Source of the DNA: Pipra filicauda
Lineage: Eukaryota; Chordata; Aves; Passeriformes; Pipridae
DNA length: 64,000 bases
Direction: 5' to 3'
Assembly: GCF_003945595.2 (NCBI RefSeq)
Contig: NW_024104368.1
Location: 496,001 to 560,000 of the forward strand
Shown here: positions 38,243 through 50,700 of the stretch, in pieces
Layout: every line of letters starts with the position of its first letter
Numbering within the stretch: the first letter of the stretch is position 1
The notes under the pieces: generated by a model
What the model was told of the DNA's origin: nothing
The model's input: the letters and a program-made list of their open reading frames with translations, nothing else
The model's database searches: none
Position numbers and translations under genes: made by a program

Positions 38243-39083
38243 GTGGCCTCAGAGCCCTGAGTAGGCATAGTCCAGAGGGGAAGTTCTATCCCTGAGAGGG
38301 AGGGAGAGGTTCACTGACACCATCCACCAAAGTTACAGCAAACTGTCAGCCAAAGACATGCCCTGCCTCTCACCAGACCCACATCCCTTTACAATAAGCC
38401 TTGCCTCAGACCCATGACATTTTTTTCCCTTTCCAGATTTTCAAGTTTGCTTGCTGCTTCTGCTTTTCTGACCTCAATTAAAGGATTCAAATGGATGCTT
38501 CTCCTGAAACTTTAAACACGTTTCAGACTTCCCTTAAATGAGACCACAAAAGGAGGTGGCAGATGAACACAAAGACAATGTGCTTGACAAAAAGACCCTT
38601 TGCCCACCCCATTAATTGTAGCAAAGCCTAGGGAAGGGCCTCTTCTGAAGTCTGCTAGCCCACTTGTTTATACAAAACCCTCTCTTAGTTTATCAAGTCA
38701 GCTTACAAAATAAGGAGAATATACATGCAAGAATGCCTGGAGGCTACTTCCTGCACACACGAGACAATGACATCCTCACACTTTCCATGGAGAGAGAGAG
38801 AAACAGACAGTGAATTGTAGAGTATGCTGAAACTACCCAAATCATCACACAGACAAGCCAGGAAATTGAGACAAAGTGCTTTGCAAGGGAAAATTCCTCT
38901 TAATATCTGCTAGGCGCCTGACTAGGTCAGGTCACCCTGTTTAGTACCCAGCTTGAGACAAGAGGGACTGAAAATGGAAAAAGTGGAAAAAGAAGCTACT
39001 ATTGCTTGCTAACAGGAAGATGCAGAGGGGGGGAAAGGATACAAATGGGAAGGGTCGGAATAGGTTTTGGCATTTAAAATACT

Positions 39084-39104
39084 AACATGGTTAGTAACCA
39101 TGTT
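39084..39104. other. 21-bp perfect palindrome with one central base
   Basis: AACATGGTTA and TAACCATGTT are exact inverted arms around a single G. The symmetric form would suit a dimeric DNA-binding protein, though no specific factor is evident. Confidence 0.5.
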
Positions 39105-39174
39105 CCTTTGAGACTTTTTTTCTTTAATTCACAGAACAAGAGTTGAGGCTCTTTAATCAAAAGTGATAAATGCC

Positions 39175-39193
39175 CTTGCTCTTGCTCTTGCTC
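39175..39193. repeat. (CTTGCT)3 tandem repeat
   Basis: Three exact hexamer copies followed by a partial fourth. Confidence 0.9.
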
Positions 39194-41163
39194 ACAGCCT
39201 GTACTTTTATATACCTGCATGGTTCAGGTGGAGCACAGCGTCCTGACAGAGAATGAAGGATGGTTCCACTTGTCCCTATTTCACAGGCGGCTGGAATCAG
39301 TGCTCACATCTCACAGAAGGAAGAGACATTTCAGCCTTGCCAAGACAAGTCAACACCAACTCACCCTGATCTCAGTGTCTCTGTCTGGCCGTACATGCCT
39401 AACCCAGGCTCCTGATCTGAACAGGTTCACAAGTATTATACTTATTCCCTTCCCTAAGAAGGAAGGCACATAAGAAATGACTGCTTTGCCTCACAGACCT
39501 CCATAGGGCTCAGCATGCCCCAAGCATCCACAATGATCAAGGATCTCTGGGGTGGCAGTACCTGGGACTGAGGAGTGAGTAGATGTTCTGGTTTTACAGA
39601 CAACTAAGGGGTTCCCCCAACAGCTGAAGTAGGATCGGGCATGAGCATAGACAGAACTGGCTTTTAAAACAGCTGTTCAACTACTTGTATCCTAGTTGAG
39701 ACTTCCAAGTTTTTGCAGATATTCTTAATGAGATTTGTCAACTTACAGGGAGAAGGAGAATCAGACAACTGTAACTATGGCAATAAGATCATTACTGGTG
39801 CGGAAGACCCAGCCATTCCCAATGCTTCAGCAGCCTTCATGCATGATGCCAATTAGACAAATTCTTTGTGATTCCCTCAGACTTCTACAGCATCGAAGGC
39901 AGAGGTTCAGCCTCTAATGAACAAGATTCACTTAAAATTATGTGAAAAACCATTGTTGTAAAGTATGTTAAACAAATTTGGCCATTATTTTCCCAGACTG
40001 CCTATCTTTTTCCACTTCAGTATCATCTTCTAGGACTGACTGCTAGTTACTGAATATGGAGACACATGACTGTATTGTAGTGGGTCAGAGCATGCTCTGC
40101 CAGTTTAGCCTGTGCATATCTCTTCATGATGCTTGGACAATAGATAGCTCCCAAAGAGTACTGATCCATTCAGAAATCTGGTCCCTTTGAGTATACAGAG
40201 CTTTTTAAACAATCATCCCTGCTGTGGGTGCCACAGATGTCTGGAAACCAGGCACACAAGGTGATTAACTGAATGTTATTTGTTAATCCCATGGTCATAT
40301 CTGCTCATTCAGTCTTGCAAATACTGGGCACTCATTAAATTTTTTTACCGTGAACGGCTTCTATGATATTGTTTTGACCATTCCTTAGTGTGAAATAAAA
40401 AACATGTGCAAACATCTCTGAGGGCTTATACCTAACACTGACTAGCTACTTTCCAGTAGAACTGTTTCCGTTAGAAATGGCTAACTGCCAGAATTAAAAG
40501 GCTTTATCAACCACTTCCCTTTTGATGAAGGATTGCTTTTACCCTTCCTGGCTGGCTTACCTTACTAGATCCTCAGCTGTCCTCCTGTGAGCTATTGGAT
40601 TTCCCAGCTCTCAGCTACCAGCACATGGAGGACTTTCAAGGACCACACATCCTAGCTGTGGTGCTGCTCCTCCAATTCATCTGCTGGCCAGCATCCCCAA
40701 GACCTGGTTTTCTCATAAGCTAGCCATGGCCTTAGACCCAACACCGATGTTCTCCAACTACTTCTACATTTTCTAGCTCAGTAAGGTTTTCTGCAATCTA
40801 TGTTCACTACCTAGTTCTTTGTTTCCTCCAAAGCTTTACAGACAAAATAAGACAGAGGTTAATGAGAGGAAGGTCTCAATTGCCTGTGAAGCACTCAACT
40901 TGTACAGTCCTTTTTCCACACCAGTTTCCTCCCACAGTTTTAGCCAACCATCACTTTTCTTTTTAATTCTGGCCCAAGTTGTACCACCTTGCTCTGTGCT
41001 GTTAAGAAGTTTCAACTCTGAGCTATGCAAACCCTTTTCCTCAAAATACCTTGAGACTACTGAGAAAGATAAATAATCAAGGCCTACAAAATGCTTTGAT
41101 GTTAATCATCAGATGAAAGATGCCTTAGGAACAGAAATATTGTACAATAAAGCAGAAACAACC

Positions 41164-41179
41164 TTTTTTTTTTTTTTTT
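41164..41179. repeat. poly-T run (16 T)
   Basis: A T homopolymer with no flanking retroelement that I can recognise on the opposite strand. Confidence 0.9.
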
Positions 41180-42775
41180 AAATAGTTTCTTCTGATTCCC
41201 TGCACATATAACTTGTGCTTTGGATGGGGCAAAGTGAGTCACTACTCCATTGAAGATAAAACAGCACTGTAATGGCAGCTTAAAATATGAACAGAAGAAG
41301 TGTCAACCACAAACGCTGATTTAAATCAGCAACTAATTTGTAAAGCCACTGAGCCCACTGTTTAACTCTCGTGAAAGAAGAACACAGTACAACATTTTTG
41401 AGCAAAAGTGGACTGGGAGGATGAAGTGGGTATGATTTAGTTACAGAACAGAAATCTAGCTCTCATCACACTTTACTAGATTACTGTGCCATCTGAACCA
41501 ATGGAACCACTGTGCTGGAGTTAGGAGTGAAAAGCGTGAGGAACTTGTAAACATCCTGTCATTAAAAAAAACTATATTTACTGCAAATCTCTTTGAAACA
41601 CCCTCATTATGTGCCTTGCAGTGCCTGTTTCAACAGCTGTTCTTATTTACTGTCATCTACATTCCCCTTTTAAAGCAAATTACTCATCTTACTGGTCAAC
41701 TCTTCTTATTGTGCAAAAGTTCCCTTATGCAGGCAGCATATTAGGTGTCTCTGGTAAAGGTCGTCTTCTTGTTACTGTTCAACAAGCAGCTGTTCATAAT
41801 CCCAAAGCTTAACAATTACATTAATTTTAAACTAAAGGTTGGAGCCATAAATTTTCTCCAGTATTTCCTACAGCTAAACTCAGTAATCAATAAAAAGAAA
41901 ACACTAATAATATTTCATGACTTTTTTATTTTCTTGTCACACATGCTGCAGTAGTGTATGGAGATAAACAAGTGCCTGTTTTTCTGATTTCATTTTGAAC
42001 ACAGAAATCACTGTAGGGCACACAATAAAACTTGATTTTTGGCTTATGCTCCACAATCAACAGTTAATCCTCAGCTGAACATTTGATACAAGGTGCTTTG
42101 CTTAACCTTTTGTCTGCTGTCTCTCTCACCTTTTTTGCATATTCTTTCGTTTCAATTAAGCTGTGACTGAATACATCACCTCTGGGTATTATCTTTCCTT
42201 AAATTAAACAGCACTTTGCCTTGTGATCTTAATCAAAAGCTCCTTGAGGGGGAATCTCTGCTGTTGCACCTGGGCACTGAGTCCTCCTCTCCCAGGCATC
42301 TCTGAGTAGAGCAGTGCGTGTGAGAGATCAGGTGAGGAATGGGGCTGCTACACATGGACAAAGTGATAAGTCATTGATGATAATGTGAATACTGATGCCA
42401 AAAATAACAACCTCTTCTAGGAGGGGATGGTATAAACTCAGCTTTTCAACCAGCACAGTACAAATACATGTAATTCAAAAGCTCAGTTTAGGTGAATTTG
42501 ACTGCCTGGTCTGTCTTCTCTGGCCAAAGCTTTTTTTAGGGTCATCCTAAAATTTTCAGAAGCCAAGGCAAACCATAAACTTGTTGTGTCTGATATTTTG
42601 ATTAAATAAATATGAGGCAAAGCACATGAATTTTTCACCATTGTGAAAATTGTTTTATGTTCTGCCAGTGTTAGTATTTCTGTGATCCTGAAAAATTACT
42701 TTTCTATAGACTGTGAAGTGTCTGTGTGAGGCTCCCTGTGAAGCAGAGGGATACTCTTACTGATACTGCTGTCAC

Positions 42776-42801
42776 TTAAAATAAGTGACCACTTATTTTA
42801 A
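42776..42801. other. 12-bp inverted repeat with 2-bp centre
   Basis: TTAAAATAAGTG and CACTTATTTTAA are exact reverse complements separated by AC. The near-perfect dyad could extrude as a cruciform or bind a symmetric protein. CACTTA resembles the NKX2-type core CACTTNA, present once on each strand. Confidence 0.5.
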
Positions 42802-43838
42802 ACAGTTCCTTGGACATTTGCTTCTAAAAGACGAAAATGCTGAAGACCCACAGCTTGGATGGAAAGGTTAGCCAGCCCTGATGAGGGCTCCCCATGTTTT
42901 CACTACACCCACCATCATCTTTCTTGCTCAGATCTGGTCCAGTGCAAACAGCTCCAGAGGGCAGACAACCAGTGAGACAGACATATCCACACTACAGCTC
43001 CAACTGTCCTCCTCTTCTTCTATAACTGCATAAAAATACAATGTATTTATGTTAAGGTATTCAGAGACTCCCAGTCTGAAATCCACTGAGTCCATTCTAA
43101 CGATTCTTATAAAAATGCCATTGCTAAGTAAGGACTTGACTTTGGGTAAGTCTTACAAGAGATGACGAGGGGCAACAAAGGACTATTCAGGCAGCCTGCA
43201 CTAATAAGCACCTTCCTTTTGATGCTTAAGCCAGGAGCCTGGTCTCTGCAGGCTCCCTTAACATCAAAGGAGAGAAGCTCAGATGCAATGACAGCACCAC
43301 AACTGAACAACACTTCATCTTATGTGTGTAGATTCAAATGCCAGAGTGGGTGACCAAGAAAAACAGCAAAGGAGAAAAATGAATCTAAAATCAATGTTAC
43401 CTCGCATACAATCATTGGAACTCCACAGACCAAATTGCAATATGTCCAAATCGCATCAGACATGTTGAAAGCTGTTACTGCTATAAAAGTTGCCAATTAA
43501 GAAACACACTTTGATTTGGGAATATATATTCATTTTATGATTGATTTTACCCTTTTTGGTTAAAATAAGATAAAAAAATCAGGTTTTGGCTAACTACTAG
43601 ACAAGAAAATAAATATTTCCTCCACTGCCACAGAGTTCCCATGATTTGTAGTTAACAATTATTAGTGAATTGCTGTAAGGGAGTACTACATAGTGCTGCA
43701 ATCTCCACAGAAAATGTGGTGATGCTACAGACATGCAGTGTTGCTATGAACATGTAGTTCTGGTTTTTTATTGCCCATTTCTCTGCTTGCACAAAGAAAA
43801 TTATAAAACCGCCTCACACTGCCCCTGCCCTCATCTCG

Positions 43839-43955
43839 CCCTCCCAACTTCCCCCCCCCAACAACAACAAATCCCCCAAAAAACAAAAACCAAAAAACCA
43901 AATCCCCCCCAAAACAAACAAACAAACAAACCCCCAACCAAAATACAAACCAAAA
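43839..43955. repeat. G-free A/C-rich low-complexity tract
   Basis: For 117 bases the + strand has no G and only a few T. It contains C runs of 9, 5, 7 and 5 (starting 43851, 43873, 43904, 43931), CAA units and (AAAC)n. The opposite strand therefore has four G runs in a GT-rich context, which could form a long-looped G-quadruplex, or an i-motif on the + strand. Frames across it are artefacts of the missing stop codons. Confidence 0.9.
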
Positions 43956-45896
43956 GAGAAAAAAGGCTTCTCTACTATTAAAAAGGTCTGATTAGGTATA
44001 AGGGGATCTGAGAGATGTATGCTATATATTTTTCTACCTGTCAAGTCATCATCTTTTCCATGCTCCTTACAGATCAGCAGGGCAAGACCATTTTCCTTCT
44101 AAAACAAATATTTTAGATTTACTGTATCCTTAAAGACCTGACATTTCAGGGTCTCTATGGGGACATGTGATGGTGAGCTTGTAAGTCAGTGCCCTTTCTG
44201 AGGTAGCATGGGATGCTCCCTCAACAAATCCTGCCTCTGTACACAGAGAGCCTCATTCCCTAATGCCACATTTAAAATGTGCACACAGGCACATAGAGGG
44301 ATTGTACCCTATGCAATGAAGCAGAGGTGGGGTTGCTCACTTCAAAAGAGGTAGGGGAGAGCCAGGGGATCCCCAGAGGGTATGATTTTTTTTTTGTGGA
44401 TCCTTTCAGCCGTTCTTGAGAAGTGTCTGCTCCCCAGATCAATACTTGGCCTTCTTCTACCATAATTCCCCCCTGCACCTGAATGCAAACACAAACACAT
44501 GCAAGTATGATTGCTCTCTTGTGTCCTTTGGGCTTGTTTCTTTTTATAAATGCCAGAAAAGTTCACCTCCATTTCATGAGTGGAATAGAAAACACTGAAC
44601 AGCTTTACTCTCCAATGAGACTCTGTTTGTTCTTGGGGAAATACTGTCTTGCAGATGCCATCCTTCAAACATGTGTTTAGCATCCATTTAAGGGTGCAAG
44701 TGGCAGAAACGGGGGAATAGTAGTGTTGTCACATGTGCTTTGCTTAACTCTTTTGCACGTTTCCCTTCTCTGGGGCAAACCATTTACAATTGCCTAGCTG
44801 TAGACTAAAGCTATTTGTTTTAGTTAGCCTCAGTCTTAAGCAATTTGTTACATTTTGTGTGTGTGTATGAGCACTCTTATTTTTGGTAAGAGATTAAATC
44901 TCCCTTCTGACACAACCACACTGTTGGAACCTTTGGTATGTCTGTTTTTTGCACCAGTTCCTGGCAAGAGGGATGGATGTTTCCTGGCCACTGTCTATCA
45001 TAACTGTACATAGCTTAGAAAAAGGGTTTATTTAATTATTAATGAACTCAGTGCTTCCCACATTGAGAAAGTGCTCTCTTTTGAGATCTTAAGCATTATT
45101 AAGATATAAAGAAAGAGATGAGACAGGAAAACACCCTGTGCAAAGAATTGGTTAAAAGATTCCAAATTCTACAGTTTTTTATTTTCTCCTGTATTAAGCT
45201 TTGTCACAGGAACAAGATGGTATTTCTGCCTGGAACAGTCTTCTGCCTCGAGTTCGAAGTGACAAAGCATTAATGTATGCAAAATATGCAGCCTACAGCT
45301 TGTTCATTAGGAAAATGGAGAAGTAGAGGGGAGTATGTAGACTAAATGTCACAAAGGCATATAAAACCCTTTGTCACTATAAAAAACTCTTCACCATACA
45401 TAGGAAAGTGCAATGTACAAAAGGAGAGAATATGCAACTGCTCCACTGCCAAATGCCTAACAGTGGGTAAGTGTAACATAAGCCAGGAGCACATGGAGGC
45501 TGTAAACATCAGTGAGGACACCTCTGCAGCAAACTTGAATATCTTAAGGACTAAAATTGCCTGCAAGATGTCCTGATTCTTGGATTCTCGACTCACAAGT
45601 TTGCTCTACCTGGATGTATTTTCTGCACTTCGCAATGCCTTGACCTACTTACTCTACCCCATAACCTGTATAGGCTCATGTTTACTCAATCTCTGTAGCA
45701 CTAACAGCATTGGGAATGTTGCTATAGAGACAGGCTGTCCCAAAGGACAAGGCACAAGGAATAAGTAAATTTCAGTCTTGGATTACTGTTTCCATTCTAC
45801 AACCTTGGGCCTTGCTTCTTCTGTCAGCAAGTATCTGCTGAAGAAACTGGACTTGTTCACAGTTTTCTATTCCAATCAGCATCTTATGTGTAATGG
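43956..45896. other. non-coding stretch
   Basis: No exon is supported. There is a small (GT)n tract near 44858-44870 and T runs near 44385. The remaining sequence is unique. Confidence 0.6.
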
Positions 45897-45928
45897 TTGC
45901 ATATGGTCAAGTTCATGGCCATATGCAA
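45897..45928. promoter_or_regulatory. inverted repeat with paired CATATG E-boxes
   Basis: TTGCATATGG (45897-45906) and CCATATGCAA (45919-45928) are exact reverse complements separated by 12 bases. Each arm contains the E-box CATATG, a type bound by proneural bHLH proteins, and ATGCAA, part of the POU octamer. Symmetric pairing of both motifs suggests a cooperative site. The enhancer role is inference. Confidence 0.35.
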
Positions 45929-47649
45929 TACACAGAACGAGATCGGAAAGCTGAACAAGATCCACCAATTCTGCTAATTGCCAAATGGGGGTGAAGAATT
46001 GTACATGTCAGCCCTATTATTAAAATTCATCAGACATGTTTTTGAGACCATCCAAACTGTCACTGAGTTTAAGTCAGGTTCGGAAGAGGGAAAACAAATT
46101 GTTTAATGGTAACATTTTTAAAACAAAAGCTTTCAATTTAGAATGCATTTAAATTATATGAGGTAGATCAAAGTTTCAGTAGTGCTGTTGCATCAATTCA
46201 CAATGGAAAAAGAGCAAAGAAGCTAATTTTCAGCTGACCTTACAAATGCCTATACTAATTCTCACTGCCCTACTTCCAGGCCCTAATGTTCATGCAAAGT
46301 CAACAGAGACAGTACAGTTCACTGCCACAAGCCATTTTATTTTTCACCAAAAAGGTGTTTCATCCATTTGCCTCACTTGTTTTGCTGAAAATGTGAAGCC
46401 ACGCCCGCACTGTCTGAACAGAACAGTTTATTTATTTTGAGCATTGCCCTATTTTTTTTTTGCAAAACATGTGATAAAAATCAAAATAAAAACTCTGCCA
46501 GATCTAACACTAATTTTTGATGAAAAATTAATTTCAGAATTTTTTTGTTATTCCACTTGGAATAAAAATAATTTCCGACTACAAAACAGCTTGCATAACA
46601 GACAGTCTATGCCCAATGCCTTCCTAATATAAGAAGAGAAAAAGCAATGAAGTAAGAAAATACCCACTCTTATATTTGAATTTTATCAAGATATGTTATT
46701 AGTGAAGAATTAGCTGTATGGGACAGTCAGTGAGTATTCCTGGTTTTAGAGCTTGAAGCTTTGTTCCCAGGGTTACATGATAAGAGGTATAAATCAGGAA
46801 GACATTGCAACTCAGATACAATATTTGACCTTCTTCATAAAGCTTTACCTCCTGCTCTCAAGAGATAAAAGGGTGAGGAGAAGAGAAATTTCTTCCTTTT
46901 TCCTAAATAGCTTCTTAGCTCTCATGATTGAGGAAGAAGCCTCCTGATCTCTAAAGGCATTAAGTCCAGAAAATATGTAGCCCCCCCAAAAAGGAATCAA
47001 ATGATAAGGGTCACCTCTTTTATAGATAATATCTATCTAAAGGAAAATAACACATCTGTATGTTTGGTGCTATGCTTATGTTTTTTCACTAGACAAATAG
47101 CAAAATCCCAGACAAGACATATTTCAGCAGTTTTGTCTTATCAATCCACAGAGCCAGCAGATGGAGCTGAGGTTATGCTTTTAGCAAGAGGAAGCACAAT
47201 TAATTTCTGGAAGGATTTCAGTGAACGTTATGCATGTGTAAAACAGACAAATGTGTGTAGACACACCACACTCTGTACAAATTAGGTATATTTAAGGTTT
47301 AAACAAATAATTTGAATGAGCCATAGGAACTAGTAAATCAGGTTCACAAGTGTCTCTTCTGCATGCTTTCCTGCTGTCTAACAAAGGGTTAGATTTTCTT
47401 GACTGTGGCTCCTCTATGAGCCACTAATCCTTTAAAAACTTGTAGGAGTGCAGTCCCTCTGACACCACTGCTTCTCTTCAAAATGTAATTGAAATTGGCC
47501 ACCAGCTTCAAAAACTGTTAAAGAGATGAATATACATGTCCAGACAGCAGAATTATTTAAGTCCCACTACCTGACATACCTAAGGGACTTAGGTGCAAAA
47601 AGCTGGGCTTATTCTCCATAATACTTTGCATGTGGAAAAATACAAGCTT
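45929..47649. other. non-coding stretch
   Basis: No exon is supported. The frames here are short and AT-driven. ACATGTC (46003-46009) and GACATGT (46033-46039) form another short inverted pair, and C7A6 lies at about 46981. Confidence 0.6.
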
Positions 47650-47715
47650 TTCCCATATATATATATATGGGAATATATATATATAAATGGAGATATATAT
47701 ATACACATACACATC
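47650..47715. repeat. AT microsatellite with a 24-bp perfect palindrome
   Basis: The first part, 47650-47673, reads TTCCC, seven AT units, then GGGAA, and is self-complementary. Further (AT)n and imperfect ATAC units follow to about 47715. Perfect AT palindromes can extrude cruciforms and are unstable. Confidence 0.9.
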
Positions 47716-50700
47716 CATATACTTACACAGAGGGAGCAAGTACTGCAAAGACTTAAGCCAAAGCATTAGTGTGAGTCTAAGGAAACCATACCACTTCCTC
47801 CTTACATTCACACAGTATGCAAGAAAAAACAGACTAAATTACTGGGAAAACAGTAAGTGATTCAAGTCAAAAGGTGTATATATGCCAACACCATTTAAAA
47901 TGACTTGCTAGCATTTTCTTCCACTGTTTTAATGAAGTTGGCTTGAATCCCTGGAGTTTAAGGTTGTTAGAACTCAAATGTGTCAAACTTATTATATATA
48001 CAGTTGTTATTAATGTCTGTTACAAGATATGTGGCCTGAATTAGTACCATAGTAGACCCTGGAAAACTTGACGGTAATTACTACTCCTTTCTGCTTCACA
48101 GTTTACATAGGAAAAGGCAGTTCTTTTCTGAAGTGATTTCACCCCAACCAGTGAAGATTCAGGGAAGGAGGAAGATGCTGTAGTCTGTGCTATGTAGCAA
48201 CTCTACCAGAGCCAAAAGTAGAGCACCTGAACAGAACTGTCCAAAAAATTATGAACATTTGGTTTCATCAACAGCTTTGATATTTCCAATTCTGAATTCA
48301 TTAAAAAGTAAAATTAAACATGACATTCCCGGAGAAAAAATAATTGCTTTGGACTGATCTAACATCGTGCTATGAAATAAACTAGATTACATTTATTCAC
48401 TGCAATATAACTTAAAGATGCCATTAAAAACAAAACCAAACCCAAAAAACAAAACCAAAAAACAACCAAACAAAACTCCCACCCAAATGGAGGCTTCCCA
48501 GAGTCAAAATGGGATGTTTTAACATTGTTCAATCTTTTCTGCCCCCATTCCTTCCAAAATAGCATTGCAGAAATCAATTCATTTTCAGAAATTATTTGGA
48601 TCGTGATGAAAGAAAAATGAATACATCAGTTTCACCAAGGTTTCTCCAACTCATGCAATCCTGTGGTCCAACTCAGCCCTTGAACCTTCAAAACTCATTC
48701 AATGTAATAATTATTATATTTTACCAGGACCGAAAAAATTGGCCAGATGTCCTGAAGCCTACTTGCATTCCTCCAGATGGTATAATCTCCAGGAACTTTA
48801 AAGCATTAAGCCACACAGGGGTCATCAGCCACATCTGTCCTCCCAGCCATCTCCAAGAATTCTCTTTGCTAACCTTCCTTATATCCTATGCTTCCTTTGC
48901 AATAAATGATTTTTTTATTAACCTCTTTGTCTGAAAAAATATTTTCTGATCATTCACCCAGAGCTTCACGTCCAGCCAGACCTGCTCCCTCCCACAGGTG
49001 GTGCTGGGGTGACAACCCAAGTGCTGCTGATTGCAAAGGAGGGACAGGACTGTAGCCTGTGACTGGAAAAACGTAGAGCAGTCAGCAGGGAACAGCATCC
49101 CCTGGGAAAACTTTCTTTCATTAGGCAAGAAGGTCATGCCTTTATTAGCCTCCAAAGCTGATGTGCAATTCCCCTTCTAGGCTGGAGGCTCACGTCTATG
49201 CAGCTGAGGCCTTTTACTGCACAGCAGAACCTGCTATTGAAGTGAGTTCTTCCACTGTACTAACGTATTCATGCTCCACATAAAAGGTATATAAGGATGT
49301 GCCTCCAGGAGAAAATACACTTTCTTTTTAAGTTATTTTCCCTATAACCACCGCTGTAGATAAGCTTTGTCTTTTCCTGACTTGGGAGAGAACTGCTGGT
49401 GAAAGGCACTCTTGCAGCTTGGATGATCTAAAGCTATTACTGGATGGCAGATGTCTGAGCTTCTGAGATATAAGAGTCTTTCCCCTCTTTCTCCTCCACT
49501 CTATTTCCTCAGCCCAGCTGAGGAAGTATCAGGACTACCATGGGGTATAAATTGCCTTCCTACACCATCCCATGCAGTCTGTTAAATACTGCAGTGGGGA
49601 CAAGAGGTGTCGATCACTCAGCCTTCTGATACTTGCCTATGAAAAGGAAATGCCTCCCCTACAGAACTCAGGTTTAATTGTGTTCTCCTGCCCCAGAGGT
49701 TACACCACAGTTTTTATTTGCTCTGCAGCTCTGACAGCTTGTGAGAAGAGAGGCCCTGCTGCCAGTGGAGTCCACTCAAATTAGGTGGCTATTCCAGCCT
49801 CAGGAACAATGAGATTAGCAGCCAAGACAGAGGCTGCATTACTAGATGTCCCATGATTTTCCTGTGAAATACCAGAGTCAAGCTAGTATTTCCAAGGGTT
49901 TTAGCAAATCCATACTCTACACTTTCATAGCTCAGTTATAAATTAAGGGTCTTTGGTAACAATATAGTTGGAGAGTGAAGAGGTATCCTAGTCTCAACAT
50001 GGGTTTCCAAGAGATGGCTTCATTCTTTTGTTCAACACCTTGAGCATGAGACGGATGAGAAATGCAAACCTGTAGACTTCATCACCTACTTTGCCTTCTT
50101 CATGGAAGATTTCATCAGTAACTGTACAAAGCAGGCATTTTTCCCATCTTTATAGCAGCTTTAATATGAAGAGTCTCAAGTATATTACACCTAACCACCA
50201 CTTAATAAACCATGACATCACTGATGCATACTCCACTTGTATGATCAGGCAAAGGAGTAGGACAAGAAGTTGAGGATATGAGTCAGGATACAGAGTAACA
50301 TGTCAGCACATGTATTCATGAGTCAACAACTTTGGTGTTGGGTCCAACCCTGGATCCATAAGCAACATAGAACTGGGCTAGAAATTTCAATGCTGGATGA
50401 ACTTTCAAGCCCTATCAGCCCTCTTTAGGTATGTCAGACTCCAGATGGGACTAAAACACTTTGAAACAGTTTCCCACTGAAAGAGTTCCCATCCTGAAAA
50501 ATGCACAAACCCTAAGAGAACAGAGGATTTGAGGTCACTGGAATCCAATTCTACATTAAAACAGTTTCCTCGGCAACTAAAAGTCAAAGCAGCCTTCAAA
50601 CAAAGCAAACACACAAATCTTTCACTCCGTACAACTTTTCAATTAAAGAGGGACAAACACATTTAAATTATGAAACGGTAAAAGCTTTCTAAAGTGCCCA

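Larger units (their letters stand above)
38243..43838. other. non-coding stretch
   Basis: No exon is supported. Small features are the palindrome at 39084-39104, three CTTGCT units at 39175-39192, T16 at 41164-41179, and the inverted repeat at 42776-42801. Confidence 0.6.
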
